Below, piece by piece: positions 33,969-44,181 of a stretch of DNA of 44,308 nucleotides; the stretch's first letter is position 1, and each line of letters opens with the position of its first letter. This stretch comes from Bacillus stratosphericus (GTDB lineage: Bacteria; Bacillota; Bacilli; Bacillales; Bacillaceae). Below the pieces are notes generated by a model that saw only the letters and a list, made by a program, of their open reading frames with translations, made no database searches and was not told where the DNA came from. Location: assembly GCF_020524495.1 (NCBI RefSeq), contig NZ_JAIVLB010000027.1, positions 1 to 44,308 on the forward strand. The letters are read 5' to 3'. The position numbers and the translations under genes are program-made.

Positions 33969-35389
33969 TCCCGCTCCTCCTTTTGTTTCTTTTTAAACCA
34001 ATCTCGAAATCTCTCTTTACTTGGAGCTGGCAGGTCGCGAATATCTGTCCAATTCTTTAAAGGACCCATTCCTTTTGAAATCCGTCCATTTGAGGCCATA
34101 CGATTCATCAAAGCAGGGGCTACCTTTGTTCCAAATTGATACACGCTGGGAGTCGATGCCCCCATTCCAAACATTTTCATGGCCATCATTTCAGCTTTGG
34201 GCGCTATCCCCTCTTTTTCAACGATGACTTGTCTATGTTTGACTAATAATTCATGAAGTGGAATTTTCACGGGACAAGCTTCCGTACAGGCTGCACACAA
34301 GCTTGATGCAAAGGGAAGCTCTTTGTAGTCATCATAGCCGCCAAGAAGTGGCGAGAGAACAGCGCCAATCGGACCCGGATAAATCGATCCGTACGCATGT
34401 CCGCCAACATGCCGATAAACTGGGCATACATTAATACAAGCTGCACACCGAATACATTGCAGAACAGGCTGAAAAGGTGTACCTAATATATTTGACCTCC
34501 CGTTATCAACAATGACCAAATGAAACTCTTCTGGCCCATCGACCTCTCCTTCTCCTTTTGGCCCCACGACGGAGATATAACTTGTTAATTTTTGACCGAC
34601 TGCGCTTTTGCACAAAAGTCCAACAAGGACATCAAGCTCCTCCATCGTTGGAACAAGCCGCTCCATCCCCATGACTGCTATATGTGTCTTTGGTATAGCA
34701 GTGACGAAATCCGCATTCCCTTCATTTGTCACAAGACAAATTGAGCCTGTGTTCGCCACAGCAAAATTACAGCCGGTCACGCCAATATCGGCTTCGAGGA
34801 ATTTTTCTCGTAATATCGCTCTCACAAAGCTCGTCATATCTTCAGGGGTGTCTGACATGTCATATCCAAGCTTTTCGTGAAACACTTCCCGTATTTGCTC
34901 TTTTGTCATATGAAGAGCAGGTGCCACGATATGCGAAGGCGATTCATGATCGTCTACTTGCAGAATATATTCACCAAGATCGCTTTCAACTACCTCACAG
35001 CCGATCTCTTCAAGTGCTTGATTCATTTCAATTTCTTCTGTGACCATAGATTTTGATTTGACGATCTTTTTGGCCGCTTTTTTTTGTGCCACCTCTTGAA
35101 TATACGCTGATGCCTCTTCCTTTGTTTTTGCAAAAAAGACATGGCCTCCGCGTTCACTCACGCTCTCGCTTAATTGATATAAGTAGTCATCAAGATGGGC
35201 CAGTGTATGCTGCCTGATCTCCTCGCCAAGTTCACGCCATTTTTCCCAGTTGCCAAGCTCTTCGCTTGCAGCCAACCGCCTTTTATACAGGCGCTCCTGT
35301 GCCGAAGAAACAGCTCCTCTCATGACAGCGTCTTCTAAGCCTTCCCCGATTCGCTCTTTAAAGGCCTTCTCTCCAATTTTCATACTCAT
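33965..35389 (-). CDS. lutB: Lactate utilisation iron-sulfur protein LutB
   Basis: A 474-residue protein with an N-terminal LUD domain and C-terminal ferredoxin-type centres: [20 protein letters not shown] (about 308-327) and [13 protein letters not shown] (about 358-370). It carries electrons for the lactate oxidation complex. The sequence follows B. subtilis LutB (479) closely, including [12 protein letters not shown] and [20 protein letters not shown]. It lies 21 bp after lutA and overlaps lutC by 4 bp. ATGAGTATG at the start gives two candidate ATG codons; the first is taken. Confidence 0.95.
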   Translation of the reverse strand: MSMKIGEKAFKERIGEGLEDAVMRGAVSSAQERLYKRRLAASEELGNWEKWRELGEEIRQHTLAHLDDYLYQLSESVSERGGHVFFAKTKEEASAYIQEVAQKKAAKKIVKSKSMVTEEIEMNQALEEIGCEVVESDLGEYILQVDDHESPSHIVAPALHMTKEQIREVFHEKLGYDMSDTPEDMTSFVRAILREKFLEADIGVTGCNFAVANTGSICLVTNEGNADFVTAIPKTHIAVMGMERLVPTMEELDVLVGLLCKSAVGQKLTSYISVVGPKGEGEVDGPEEFHLVIVDNGRSNILGTPFQPVLQCIRCAACINVCPVYRHVGGHAYGSIYPGPIGAVLSPLLGGYDDYKELPFASSLCAACTEACPVKIPLHELLVKHRQVIVEKEGIAPKAEMMAMKMFGMGASTPSVYQFGTKVAPALMNRMASNGRISKGMGPLKNWTDIRDLPAPSKERFRDWFKKKQKEERE

Positions 35390-35410
35390 GTGCCGTTCCC
35401 CCTCTTAGCG

Positions 35411-36127
35411 TCAGCGGCTATTTAATACTTCTGCGATATGCATCACTTTGATTGGTTTTTCAAGACGGTTCAGCCTTCCACCAATATTCAGCAGGCATCC
35501 ACAGTCAGCACCAATGATATATTCAGCGCCTGCTTCCTCTATACTTTGTACTTTTTCGTCGACCATTTGCTCAGAAATGGGTGTCATTTTCACTGAAAAG
35601 GTTCCTCCAAATCCGCAGCAATTTTCTGAACGAGGCAATGGTTCAATCGTCAAATCTTTGACATTTGACAACAATGTGAATGGCGCTTCCTTAATTCTTA
35701 GCAGTCTCGTCATATGGCAGGAGGTATGGTAGGTTGCTATTCCTTTCAGACTCGCACCTACATCTGTCACGTGTAAAATATCAACAATAAATTCCGTTAA
35801 TTCATAGGTTTTCGCAGCAAGCCCCTCAGCCTGGGCTGACCACACTGGATCTTCTTTCAAAAGATGAGGATACTCTAAAAACATCGCCTTACAAGAACCT
35901 GATGGTGTCACGACATATTCAGCTGATTCAAAGGCTTTGATCATGTTTTTCGCTGCTTTGATCGTTTCTTTTGTATAGCCGCTGTTAAAGGCTGGCTGCC
36001 CGCAGCACACTTGTGCTTCTGGAAATTCCACTTCAACACCGAGGCGCTCTAACACCTCGACTGTCGCCCTTCCTACATTTGGCTGCATTGTGTCAATTAA
36101 ACAGGTGACGAATAAACTGACTTTCAT
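35411..36127 (-). CDS. lutA: Lactate utilisation protein LutA
   Basis: A 238-residue protein with two CCG domains: [13 protein letters not shown] (about 38-50) and [13 protein letters not shown] (about 175-187), as in the heterodisulfide-reductase-type Fe-S oxidoreductases. It is the first gene of the lutABC operon. The start [10 protein letters not shown] matches B. subtilis LutA in length (238) and has AAGGAAG upstream; the frame is open nine codons further without a ribosome site. A sigma-A promoter and a LutR-type operator precede it. Confidence 0.95.
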   Translation of the reverse strand: MKVSLFVTCLIDTMQPNVGRATVEVLERLGVEVEFPEAQVCCGQPAFNSGYTKETIKAAKNMIKAFESAEYVVTPSGSCKAMFLEYPHLLKEDPVWSAQAEGLAAKTYELTEFIVDILHVTDVGASLKGIATYHTSCHMTRLLRIKEAPFTLLSNVKDLTIEPLPRSENCCGFGGTFSVKMTPISEQMVDEKVQSIEEAGAEYIIGADCGCLLNIGGRLNRLEKPIKVMHIAEVLNSR

Positions 36128-36170
36128 CCGCGAACTTCCTTTCTTTTGTTCCACTTTGATTCATATCTGG

Positions 36171-36232
36171 TCATCTGATGACTAAATGATAAGTCTTCAT
36201 TTCATTTTAACCCCAAATTTGTGAAATTTCAA
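36171..36232 (-). promoter_or_regulatory. lutA promoter and LutR-type operator
   Basis: On the minus strand TTGAAA (complement of 36227-36232) and TAAAAT (complement of 36204-36209) are 17 bp apart. Downstream, TCATC-T-GATGA at 36171-36181 fits the LutR (GntR-family) binding motif TCATC-N1-GATGA that I recall from B. subtilis, with flanks TGG/CTA. The operator would lie about 25-35 bp after the transcription start, a roadblock position. Confidence 0.78.
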
Positions 36233-36282
36233 CGAAGTGATTTGTCTAAAATTTGGACATATTCCACTTATTGCTTCATCAA

Positions 36283-36316
36283 AAGAAGCTAGCACCATAA
36301 TAGGTGCTAGCTTCTT
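36283..36316. terminator. Terminator downstream of odhB
   Basis: AAGAAGCTAGCACC / GGTGCTAGCTTCTT, a perfect 14-bp stem with a 6-base loop, 11 bp after the odhB stop. Confidence 0.88.
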
Positions 36317-36326
36317 ATTTTAATCA

Positions 36327-37565
36327 TTATCCTTCAAGCAATAGCTGCTCAGGATCTTCAAGTAGGCTTTTAATGGTGACAAGGAATCCAACTGCTTCTT
36401 TTCCATCAACAATACGGTGGTCGTAAGAAAGAGCTAAATACATCATTGGACGGTTTTCAAAACGTTCTTCATCAATCGCAACAGGACGAAGTTGAATTTT
36501 ATGCATCCCTAAAATACCAACTTGAGGGCTGTTTAGAATCGGTGTTGAAAGAAGAGAACCAAATGTTCCTCCGTTTGTGATCGTGAATGATCCACCTTGT
36601 AACTCATTGAGAGACAACTTGTTATCTCTTGCTTTTTTCGCAAGATGACCAATTTCTTTTTCAATCCCTGCAAATGACAATCTGTCTGCATCACGGACAA
36701 CCGGTACAACGAGTCCTTCATTGGCAGCGACAGCGATGCCGATATCATAGAATTTCTTAATGACAAGCTCATCACCTTGGATTTCTGCATTGAGAAGCGG
36801 ATATTTTTTCAGTGCTGCTACAACTGCTTTTGTGAAGAAGGACATAAAGCCAAGTTTCACATCATTTTGCTCAAAGAAGGCATCTTTACGACGCTTTCTT
36901 AGGTCCATCACAGCTGTCATATCGACTTCATTAAATGTCGTCAGCATCGCAGCCGTTTGTTGAACTTCAACTAAGCGTTTAGCAATCGTTTGTCTCCGGC
37001 GTGACATTCTTTCACGCTCAACTGGTTTCCCTGCTTGATCATTTTGCACTGAAGCATTTGCTTTTGGCGCGGCTTTCGGTGCACTTGCAGGCGCTTCATT
37101 CTTTTGATAAGAAGCCACATCCTGCTTTCGTACCCTGCCCAGCGGATCTACGGTTGGAATCTCAGATAAGTCTAGCCCCTTCTCCCGTGCTAGTTTTCTA
37201 GCTGCAGGAGAAGCGATGGTTCTGCCATTACCAGATTTCGGCTCTTCTTTTGCTGCTTCTTCCTTTTGTTCAGCTGCCGGTTCTTCTTTCGAAGCTGGTG
37301 CTAAAGCTGCGGACTCGCTTCCGCCAGCTTCACCTGCTACAATGGTTCCGATGACTTCTCCAACTTGTACAGTGTCACCAGAATCTTTTAGCACTTCTTT
37401 TAGCACACCAGATTCTTCAGCTGTCAGTTCGACATTGACTTTATCTGTTTCAAGTTCTAACAGATATTCTCCCTGCTCAACATAATCGCCCGGCTGCTTC
37501 AGCCATTGAGCAATCGTTCCTTCCGAGATTGATTCCGCTAATTCAGGTACTTTAATTTCCGCCAT
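36327..37565 (-). CDS. odhB: Dihydrolipoyl succinyltransferase (2-OGDH E2)
   Basis: A 412-residue E2 subunit of 2-oxoglutarate dehydrogenase. An N-terminal lipoyl domain carries Lys42 (ETDKVNV). A linker rich in Ala, Glu and Lys follows, then the peripheral-subunit-binding domain ([17 protein letters not shown], about 113-129; [12 protein letters not shown]). The catalytic domain at the C-terminus has the [13 protein letters not shown] active-site motif (about 378-390). It transfers the succinyl group to CoA in the TCA cycle. The start MAEIKVPEL follows AAGGGGG. It lies 14 bp after odhA and shares its transcript. Confidence 0.97.
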   Translation of the reverse strand: MAEIKVPELAESISEGTIAQWLKQPGDYVEQGEYLLELETDKVNVELTAEESGVLKEVLKDSGDTVQVGEVIGTIVAGEAGGSESAALAPASKEEPAAEQKEEAAKEEPKSGNGRTIASPAARKLAREKGLDLSEIPTVDPLGRVRKQDVASYQKNEAPASAPKAAPKANASVQNDQAGKPVERERMSRRRQTIAKRLVEVQQTAAMLTTFNEVDMTAVMDLRKRRKDAFFEQNDVKLGFMSFFTKAVVAALKKYPLLNAEIQGDELVIKKFYDIGIAVAANEGLVVPVVRDADRLSFAGIEKEIGHLAKKARDNKLSLNELQGGSFTITNGGTFGSLLSTPILNSPQVGILGMHKIQLRPVAIDEERFENRPMMYLALSYDHRIVDGKEAVGFLVTIKSLLEDPEQLLLEG

Positions 37566-37579
37566 TTTTCATTTCCCCC

Positions 37580-40414
37580 TTAGTTTTTGCGAGTCAAGCT
37601 ATCAGATACAATTCGTTCTTGTTCTTTTTTATGCACAGTTGGATCACCCTCAGCCGTACTTGAACGTCTTCTGCGGCCGATGTAACGTACTTTTACTTTT
37701 TCAGGTGCAATTTCACGTAAATATGGCTCAATGTATCCCCAAGCCCCCATATTTTGTGGTTCTTCTTGCACCCATACGATTTCTTCTAAGTTCGTCAGTT
37801 TCGTTAAAATTGCTTTAATATCTTTAGCTGGGAATGGATATAGTTGTTCCACTCTAGCAATATGAATCCAATCTTTCGGCTCTTCCATTTGAGTAAAACG
37901 ATCACTAATATCAATCGATACCTTCCCGCTGGATAGAACGAGGCGTGATACTTTTTCATGATCATGCACAAGTCCTGGCTGTTCAAGAACTGCACGGAAC
38001 TCTCCATCCGTTAATTCTTTGACTTCAGATAATGTGTTCGGGTTACGAAGCAGGCTCTTCGGTGTCATAATGACAAGCGGACGAATCTCTTCACGAAGCA
38101 GCATTTTCGCCTGTCTTCTAAGAATATGGAAGTATTGCGCTGCACTTGTCAGGTTCGCCACTGTCCAGTTATTCTCAGCAGCTGATTGCAGGAAGCGCTC
38201 TGTTCTTCCACTTGAATGTTCTGGACCTTGTCCTTCATATCCATGTGGTAAGAGCATCACAAGACCTGATTTTTGTCCCCATTTTGCGCGACCTGCTGAA
38301 ATAAATTGATCAAAATACACTTGAGCCGCATTTGCGAAGTCTCCAAATTGAGCTTCCCAAATCACCAATGTTTCAGGAGAATAGACATTATAACCATATT
38401 CAAATCCAATGACAGAGCCTTCCGAGAGTGGACTGTTATGAACTGTAAATGAAGCATTCGCATCACTCAGTTCATGAAGAGCAATAAATTCATCTCCCGT
38501 TTGGCTGTCGTGAAGAACAAGGTTTCTTTGAGCAAATGTGCCTCGCTCTGAATCCTGTCCAGTCATTCGAATTGGCGTACCGTCTTTTAATATAGATGCA
38601 AATGCCAGTGCTTCCCCAAGTGACCACTCCACTTTACGGGCATCTGTAAACACCTTTGCACGTTTTTCAAGGATCCGTTTTAGCTTACCAAATACTTGGA
38701 AATCTTTCGGCCAGCTAATCAATTCTTCATTCAGCTTTCTCAATACATCAAATTCTACTGATGTGTCAACTGCTGGGAAACCATTAGATACTGGCTCTGG
38801 CAGTTCGATTTCTTGAATCGTATGTTCTTTCTTTGAAGGCACTTTTTTATAGGCTTCTTCTATTTTTGCCGTCACAGCCTGCTCGATTTCTTCTCTTTGT
38901 TCTTTTGACAGAAGGCCCTCTGTGACAAGCTTATCCGCAAAGATATTCTTAACGGTTTTATGCTTTCGGACCGCATCGTATAGCATTGGCTGAGTCGTAG
39001 AAGGCTCATCCATTTCGTTATGACCGTATCTGCGGTAACCAATCAGGTCAATTAAGAAATCCTTCTTGAAGCGTTTACGGTATTCTACAGCTAGCTGAAC
39101 AGCCGCTAAACATGCTTCTGGATCATCTGCATTGACGTGAACAATTGGAATCTCAAAGCCTTTTGCAAGGTCACTCGCGTATTTCGTTGAACGAGACTCA
39201 TTGCTTTCAGTGGTAAACCCAATCATATTGTTTGCAATGATATGGATTGTTCCACCCACTTGATAGCCGACCAATTGACTTAAATTTAATGTTTCTGCTA
39301 CAATTCCTTCTCCAGGAAATGCAGCATCACCATGAATTAAGATGGCTAGCGCCTTTTCAACGTCTTGTACTGGATAGCCTTTTTGAGTACGCGATTCCTG
39401 AGCGGCACGTGTGCTTCCTTCAATAATCGGGTCAATAAATTCCAAGTGACTTGGGTTATTGGCAAGGGTGACTCTCGCACTCTTTGTATCTTCATCTTTA
39501 ATTTGACGGTCAGCCCCAAGATGGTACTTGACATCCCCTGTCCATCCGTAGCTGATCCCAATAGAGCCCTCAGATGGAACAAGCTCTTTATTTGGCGCAT
39601 GCTGGAATTCTGAGAAAATGATCTCATATGGCTTTCCTAAAACATGTGCTAATACATTTAAACGACCTCTATGTGCCATTCCAATGTTAATATTTGAAGT
39701 CCCTTGTGTAACAGACTCTGATATAATTTCATCAAGTACTGGAACAAGTGCGTCTAATCCTTCTATAGAAAAACGCTTTTGTCCAACAAATGTTTTATGA
39801 AGGAACTGCTCAAAATTCTCGACTTCTGTTAATCTTTTGAATACAGAAACCAGTTTATCCGCTGGCTTTTTCATAAATAGTTCACCAGATTCGATCGAGT
39901 TTAAGAGCCAGTTTCGTTCTTCGAAGTCATGAACATGATCAAACTCAAATGAAATGGTACGCTTATACGTATTTCTCAAATGGTTAATGGCTTCTATGCC
40001 GTTTGAAATGTTTTTTGGTGCATTTGCACTAATAATCGATATCGGAATATCCCTGACATCTTTTTCTGTTAAACCGTAATCCTTTAAAGGAAACAGCTCT
40101 TGTAATTCCTTTTCTTTACGAAGAGGATTGACGGAAGCATTTAAATGGCCATACGTTCTGATGTCTTCTGCCAGTTTAACGACTGATGCTATCTTTTGGA
40201 TTTGTTCAGAAGTAACTACGCTATTTTCTTTTTTCCTAATTTCCTCCTTCATTTCACTCGGTGGTGCACCAAGTTCATCAAATATGCCTCTTAGATCTTC
40301 ATCAACACTAGTAGGATCCTGGACATATTGATCATAGAGCTCGAGCACGTAGCCGAGGTTCGGACCATGAAATTCTTCCCAACTCAACGGTTGTTTCACA
40401 TCATTTTGAAACAT
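37580..40414 (-). CDS. odhA: 2-oxoglutarate dehydrogenase E1
   Basis: A 944-residue thiamine-diphosphate enzyme that decarboxylates 2-oxoglutarate and hands the succinyl group to OdhB. Visible: an N-terminal [55 protein letters not shown] (ThDP pyrophosphate site), [12 protein letters not shown] and a C-terminal pyrimidine domain with [15 protein letters not shown]. Length equals B. subtilis OdhA (944). I start at ATG 40414 ([10 protein letters not shown]); GGGGG lies 11 bases upstream, a slightly long spacing. A GTG three codons earlier would be too close to it. It competes with GltAB for 2-oxoglutarate. The promoter and a cre-like site lie at 40501-40548. Confidence 0.97.
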   Translation of the reverse strand: MFQNDVKQPLSWEEFHGPNLGYVLELYDQYVQDPTSVDEDLRGIFDELGAPPSEMKEEIRKKENSVVTSEQIQKIASVVKLAEDIRTYGHLNASVNPLRKEKELQELFPLKDYGLTEKDVRDIPISIISANAPKNISNGIEAINHLRNTYKRTISFEFDHVHDFEERNWLLNSIESGELFMKKPADKLVSVFKRLTEVENFEQFLHKTFVGQKRFSIEGLDALVPVLDEIISESVTQGTSNINIGMAHRGRLNVLAHVLGKPYEIIFSEFQHAPNKELVPSEGSIGISYGWTGDVKYHLGADRQIKDEDTKSARVTLANNPSHLEFIDPIIEGSTRAAQESRTQKGYPVQDVEKALAILIHGDAAFPGEGIVAETLNLSQLVGYQVGGTIHIIANNMIGFTTESNESRSTKYASDLAKGFEIPIVHVNADDPEACLAAVQLAVEYRKRFKKDFLIDLIGYRRYGHNEMDEPSTTQPMLYDAVRKHKTVKNIFADKLVTEGLLSKEQREEIEQAVTAKIEEAYKKVPSKKEHTIQEIELPEPVSNGFPAVDTSVEFDVLRKLNEELISWPKDFQVFGKLKRILEKRAKVFTDARKVEWSLGEALAFASILKDGTPIRMTGQDSERGTFAQRNLVLHDSQTGDEFIALHELSDANASFTVHNSPLSEGSVIGFEYGYNVYSPETLVIWEAQFGDFANAAQVYFDQFISAGRAKWGQKSGLVMLLPHGYEGQGPEHSSGRTERFLQSAAENNWTVANLTSAAQYFHILRRQAKMLLREEIRPLVIMTPKSLLRNPNTLSEVKELTDGEFRAVLEQPGLVHDHEKVSRLVLSSGKVSIDISDRFTQMEEPKDWIHIARVEQLYPFPAKDIKAILTKLTNLEEIVWVQEEPQNMGAWGYIEPYLREIAPEKVKVRYIGRRRRSSTAEGDPTVHKKEQERIVSDSLTRKN

Positions 40415-40500
40415 TTTGAACACTACCCCCAACTTTGATCATCAAGTGATTGAACACTATCTCGATATAACTTCCAGAACATAATGACCAAATTTATGTA

Positions 40501-40548
40501 ATAAAACGCTTCCAATAATATTTTACCACTGTTTCGGATTACTTTCTA
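40501..40548 (-). promoter_or_regulatory. odhA promoter with cre-like site
   Basis: On the minus strand TAGAAA (complement of 40543-40548), 17 bp, and TAAAAT (complement of 40520-40525) form a promoter with a TGG extended element. TGGAAGCGTTTTAT (complement of 40501-40514) matches the CcpA cre consensus at 12 of 14 positions and lies across the expected start. This would fit glucose repression of odhAB; the cre match is not perfect. Confidence 0.5.
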
Positions 40549-40643
40549 CATTCTTTGTTAAATTAAAGATAAAAAATTCAAAGAAAAACAAAGAATTTAA
40601 ATCATTCCGAAAAATAATTTGAAGAAAGGGGCAAAACAAAACC

Positions 40644-42560
40644 TTATGCCCCAATGCTTTTATACAGCAGTTTCTTCAGTAATGGATATAAGACATCTGG
40701 TAATGTATCGACATCTGGTACAAAAATGCTGAACTTGCCATACATATCTTGAATGGTTTTCATCTGCGCTTCTTCAATCGGTGAATTGGATAAAAACACA
40801 TTGATGACCTCAATTCCCTTTTTCCTCGCTTCAAGAACCGCTTCATGCGTATCTACGATCCCATTTTGCTCGTAGCTGAATGCGGCTGGTTCCCCGTCTG
40901 AGAACACAATGAGAAATTTTTGTTCTTCTCTTCGTTTCAAAATCATTTTTGTCATTTGGCGAATCGCATAGCCATCTCGGTTGTCCTCTTCTGGCTCAAG
41001 TGACATAATGGAAGGCCCTGCATCAAATAAAGAATCTTTGAAAGACACGACTGTGTTGAAATAGTTCGGCTGACTTGTTTCTGTTGCGTCGTTTGTATCT
41101 TCCCAGAACCCAACAATTTGGTGCGGTACTTGAACTGATTTTAACGCTTCATGAAAAAGAACAATCCCTTTTTTCGTCTCATCCATCTTGTCAAACATGC
41201 TCGCAGAACAGTCAACTAATAAGGTAAAAACAGCATCAATTTGAGAAGATGGTGCCTGTTTTTTATAGAAAAGACGCGGGTTAGACTCTGTAAAATAGCG
41301 GACAAGCTTTTTACTGAGACGTCCTGCATGAAGGTCGGTTTTTGGCCATGATTTTTTATGCTCTAGTGTTTTTTGAATCATTTGCTTTAACTGTTTTTGA
41401 TAAGGTTTTATCGCCTTTGCATACTGCTTGTACACATCTATTTGCTCTGGAACTGGAGGCTCTGGTGAAGTCATCACCGGAAACGCATATTTGTTCTCTT
41501 TTCCATTTTCATGAGCATCTACTCCGCTTTCTTCCCCATTAGCCTCTTCTAGTGCTTCAAGCTTTGAATAGTCTTTTCGATGTGTTTGTTTTGCAGAGCC
41601 TTGAACAGTTCCAAACGCCTGATCTCCATCATCACCTTCTCTTGCCGCATCCTTACCGAGATCACTTTTACCGCCGTGCTCTAAATCAAATTGAAGAAAG
41701 CTTTTTGATGGCGCTTCAGTTTCTCTATGCCAAACTTCCATATATTCTTGGTGGATGTCTTCATCCCCATCTTTTTCCCGGTCAACTTTGATGTCCTCAC
41801 TTATTTTAGGTTTTCTTTTTAAGTCATGGAACAGCGGTTCTTTTGCCGCTTTTTCATAGTCCAATTCCGGGAAGAAAAAGTATGTATTCAGCATATCTTT
41901 TTCAAGAAGCTCATCAAAGCCTTCGGTCAATTCTTTCACAATTGTGGCGATGTCAGATGTTGAGCCTGCTTCATAGACACGTTCAAGGCTCGATTCTATA
42001 AACGGTATCATTGGGTTGATCCGTTCGTGAAGGGGTGGAATCTCTTCTAACGGTGAATCAGTTGTCAGCTTCACATAAATCGCACAAAACAATGCGTCTG
42101 TTAAAATGCTTCGTTCTTGGTTAATGGTTAATTGCGTCTTAAAGTGACGCCTGTAAAGCTCTCTTCTACGTTTAAATACCTTTTTTGTTCCTGGGCGGTC
42201 ACGTTTAATCCGTTCTTCAATCCGGATATCTTCAAACAGCATAAACAATTGTTTACATACATCAGGAATTGATAGTGTGTGAGCATAGCGGATGATGTCC
42301 TCAAACACAGTAAGATCACTATGCACTGTCCCTACTGCGCGCAAAAAAACATCACTTTTCAGCCCTGCTATCATGTCTTCTTGTTTACGATCATCCCAAA
42401 AATGGCTGATGAAAATTTTCTTTTCAAAAGGTTCATAGTAGGATTGCACACCGTATTCAAGTTCTACATCATCACTTTTCGCTAACGTTTTGGCTAAATC
42501 CGTTAATTCCATCAATAGAAATGAATCGATTCTGCTGTCATTAAATTTGATGAATTTCAA
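40644..42560 (-). CDS. yojO: VWA-domain protein YojO (MoxR partner)
   Basis: A 638-residue protein, the same length as B. subtilis YojO. The N-terminal half is helical (about 1-290) with a charged, low-complexity stretch (about 270-370). The C-terminal von Willebrand factor A domain has the metal site DCSASMFDK (about 449-457) and FSDGEPAAFS. It is made with the MoxR-type ATPase YojN, 11 bp upstream in the same direction. Such MoxR-VWA pairs act as chaperones that insert cofactors or activate enzymes. The target in Bacillus is not known; the neighbours are odhAB and the superoxide dismutase yojM. Confidence 0.9.
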   Translation of the reverse strand: MKFIKFNDSRIDSFLLMELTDLAKTLAKSDDVELEYGVQSYYEPFEKKIFISHFWDDRKQEDMIAGLKSDVFLRAVGTVHSDLTVFEDIIRYAHTLSIPDVCKQLFMLFEDIRIEERIKRDRPGTKKVFKRRRELYRRHFKTQLTINQERSILTDALFCAIYVKLTTDSPLEEIPPLHERINPMIPFIESSLERVYEAGSTSDIATIVKELTEGFDELLEKDMLNTYFFFPELDYEKAAKEPLFHDLKRKPKISEDIKVDREKDGDEDIHQEYMEVWHRETEAPSKSFLQFDLEHGGKSDLGKDAAREGDDGDQAFGTVQGSAKQTHRKDYSKLEALEEANGEESGVDAHENGKENKYAFPVMTSPEPPVPEQIDVYKQYAKAIKPYQKQLKQMIQKTLEHKKSWPKTDLHAGRLSKKLVRYFTESNPRLFYKKQAPSSQIDAVFTLLVDCSASMFDKMDETKKGIVLFHEALKSVQVPHQIVGFWEDTNDATETSQPNYFNTVVSFKDSLFDAGPSIMSLEPEEDNRDGYAIRQMTKMILKRREEQKFLIVFSDGEPAAFSYEQNGIVDTHEAVLEARKKGIEVINVFLSNSPIEEAQMKTIQDMYGKFSIFVPDVDTLPDVLYPLLKKLLYKSIGA

Positions 42561-42571
42561 AAGTCAAAACC

Positions 42572-43447
42572 TCACTCGAATAATGTTTGGGCGATATTTC
42601 TTACCGCTGCTTTTTCCCGGTGATCTTCTAGCTTTTCAACAATCCCTCGTTCAACTGCACGAAGCGGCGGGATATATTGCGCAAGATCACATGTATCTAA
42701 GAGCGCACGGATGGAAGCTGCTTCTTCACTAACCTGTCCATTGTGTGCTTGTGTAATGAGATCTGATGAGAGCTGTACGAATTGATCGATTAACCGCTCA
42801 TCCTTTAAAACCGACTGAGATTGTAGCACGCCTTTTAAAATACCGCCGCCAATGTAAGGAACATCAATGACGACAAAACGGTTTTTCAGCGCTTCATTTA
42901 AAGGCACTGTACCAACATACCCTTCATTGATTGCCGCAATAACACCAAAGCCTTCTTTTGCTTTGACGACTTCACCTGTAAATGGGTTTGTCATCATTTT
43001 TCGGTAGTCGAGTACACCATTTAAAATAGGTAGTGTTTCCGGTTTGGCCATGTTGATTTCATCAATATATAAAAGGTGGCCTTTTTTCATCGCTTTTGTA
43101 ACGGGTCCTTCAATGAATTCAATAGAAGCGGCCTGACCATCATTATGGATGGTTTTATAGCCAATTAAGCTTTCTGCATCAAGGTCAACCGAGCAGTTCA
43201 CACTGTGCATCGGCTGTTTAAAGAAAGCGGACAAGGTTTCTGCTAGTTTTGTTTTACCTGAGCCAGTCGGCCCTTTTAAAAGGACGTTTTTTCCTAGCGC
43301 AAGCGCAATCATGGCATCTTGAATGATAGAAGTATCCTGTGATTCATAACCACCTGTTCCGATGAGCGGACGAAATTCTTCTTCTAGAACCTTTGCTTTC
43401 GCTTCGATCATTGCTTGAATTTCTTCTGGGAGTGATTGTTTAAACAT
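42572..43447 (-). CDS. yojN: MoxR-type AAA+ ATPase YojN
   Basis: A 291-residue AAA+ ATPase. Walker A is GPTGSGKTK (about 59-67), Walker B is LLYIDEIN (about 118-125), and sensor 1 is in [22 protein letters not shown] carries the arginine finger region. It is of the MoxR/NorQ type, the partner of the VWA protein YojO that follows. The ATG 43447 has GAGAGG 12 bases upstream. The pair is transcribed away from yojM and upstream of odhA in a block that is conserved in B. subtilis. Confidence 0.9.
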   Translation of the reverse strand: MFKQSLPEEIQAMIEAKAKVLEEEFRPLIGTGGYESQDTSIIQDAMIALALGKNVLLKGPTGSGKTKLAETLSAFFKQPMHSVNCSVDLDAESLIGYKTIHNDGQAASIEFIEGPVTKAMKKGHLLYIDEINMAKPETLPILNGVLDYRKMMTNPFTGEVVKAKEGFGVIAAINEGYVGTVPLNEALKNRFVVIDVPYIGGGILKGVLQSQSVLKDERLIDQFVQLSSDLITQAHNGQVSEEAASIRALLDTCDLAQYIPPLRAVERGIVEKLEDHREKAAVRNIAQTLFE

Positions 43448-43498
43448 ATATGATTAATTCCTCTCTTCGAACATTTTCCTCAACAAGTATACTAAAAA

Positions 43499-43527
43499 AA
43501 CCTTTATGCACTCAATACATAAAGGTT
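43499..43527 (-). terminator. Terminator downstream of yojM
   Basis: AACCTTTATG / CATAAAGGTT, a perfect 10-bp stem with a T run on the minus strand; it lies 9 bp after the yojM stop and separates it from yojN. Confidence 0.88.
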
Positions 43528-43536
43528 CTTCATCTG

Positions 43537-44115
43537 TTATTTTCCCATTTCTTTTGTGATCGCTCCGCAAGCAATGCGTTTACCAGAGTTTCCAGAAGGG
43601 TTGCTTAAGTAATCATCTGCTTCTGCATGGATGATAAAGCTTCGTCCGTTTTGATCTAACAATTGATTCGGGCCCCCCTTTAAGGTTATATCTGGTACAT
43701 TGACGACAACATCAATTTGACCATCTGCTCCCACCTCTAAATTAGGCATATCACTAGCATGATGCCCCTTTGGGTTGTCAAAGCCATGCTCCCTATGCGT
43801 TGGATTAAAATGGGCACCTGCCGTTTCAAAATCCGGCGTTTCACATATACCTGTCTCATGAATATGGAAACCGTGAGGCCCTGGCGGTAATCCTTTCGCT
43901 TTCACATGTAAATCGAGTCCATTTGCAATAGATTCCCTTACTTCGATGCTTCCTATTTTTCGCCCACTTTCATTGATCAATGAAGTGGTGATTGGCGCTT
44001 GCTTAGATGCTGCAGCTTCACGGCTCTCTTCTGTCGTTTCTTTTTTCGGCGGTGCATGACATGCTGATACAAGAAAGGTCAAACAAATCATGATCGTCCA
44101 CACTGACATTTTCAT
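43537..44115 (-). CDS. yojM: Cu/Zn superoxide dismutase lipoprotein
   Basis: A 192-residue SodC-type protein. The signal peptide ends in a lipobox LVSAC (Cys19), so it is anchored outside the membrane. All metal ligands of Cu/Zn SOD can be matched: GFHIHE (His46, His48 in SOD1 numbering), AGAHFNP (His63), REHG (His71), HASD (His80, Asp83) and IIHAEAD (His120). The cysteine pair (ETGICE and RIACG) and the active-site Arg are also present. B. subtilis YojM lacks two copper ligands, so this version may be active. The start MKMSVWTIM follows AAAGGGGGC; an in-frame ATG 11 codons upstream has no ribosome site. It has its own terminator. Confidence 0.92.
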   Translation of the reverse strand: MKMSVWTIMICLTFLVSACHAPPKKETTEESREAAASKQAPITTSLINESGRKIGSIEVRESIANGLDLHVKAKGLPPGPHGFHIHETGICETPDFETAGAHFNPTHREHGFDNPKGHHASDMPNLEVGADGQIDVVVNVPDITLKGGPNQLLDQNGRSFIIHAEADDYLSNPSGNSGKRIACGAITKEMGK

Positions 44116-44181
44116 ATGACTGCCCCCTTTTGATATCAGTATGGACAATCACATGAGAGGACAAACAAAAAAAACCGAATT

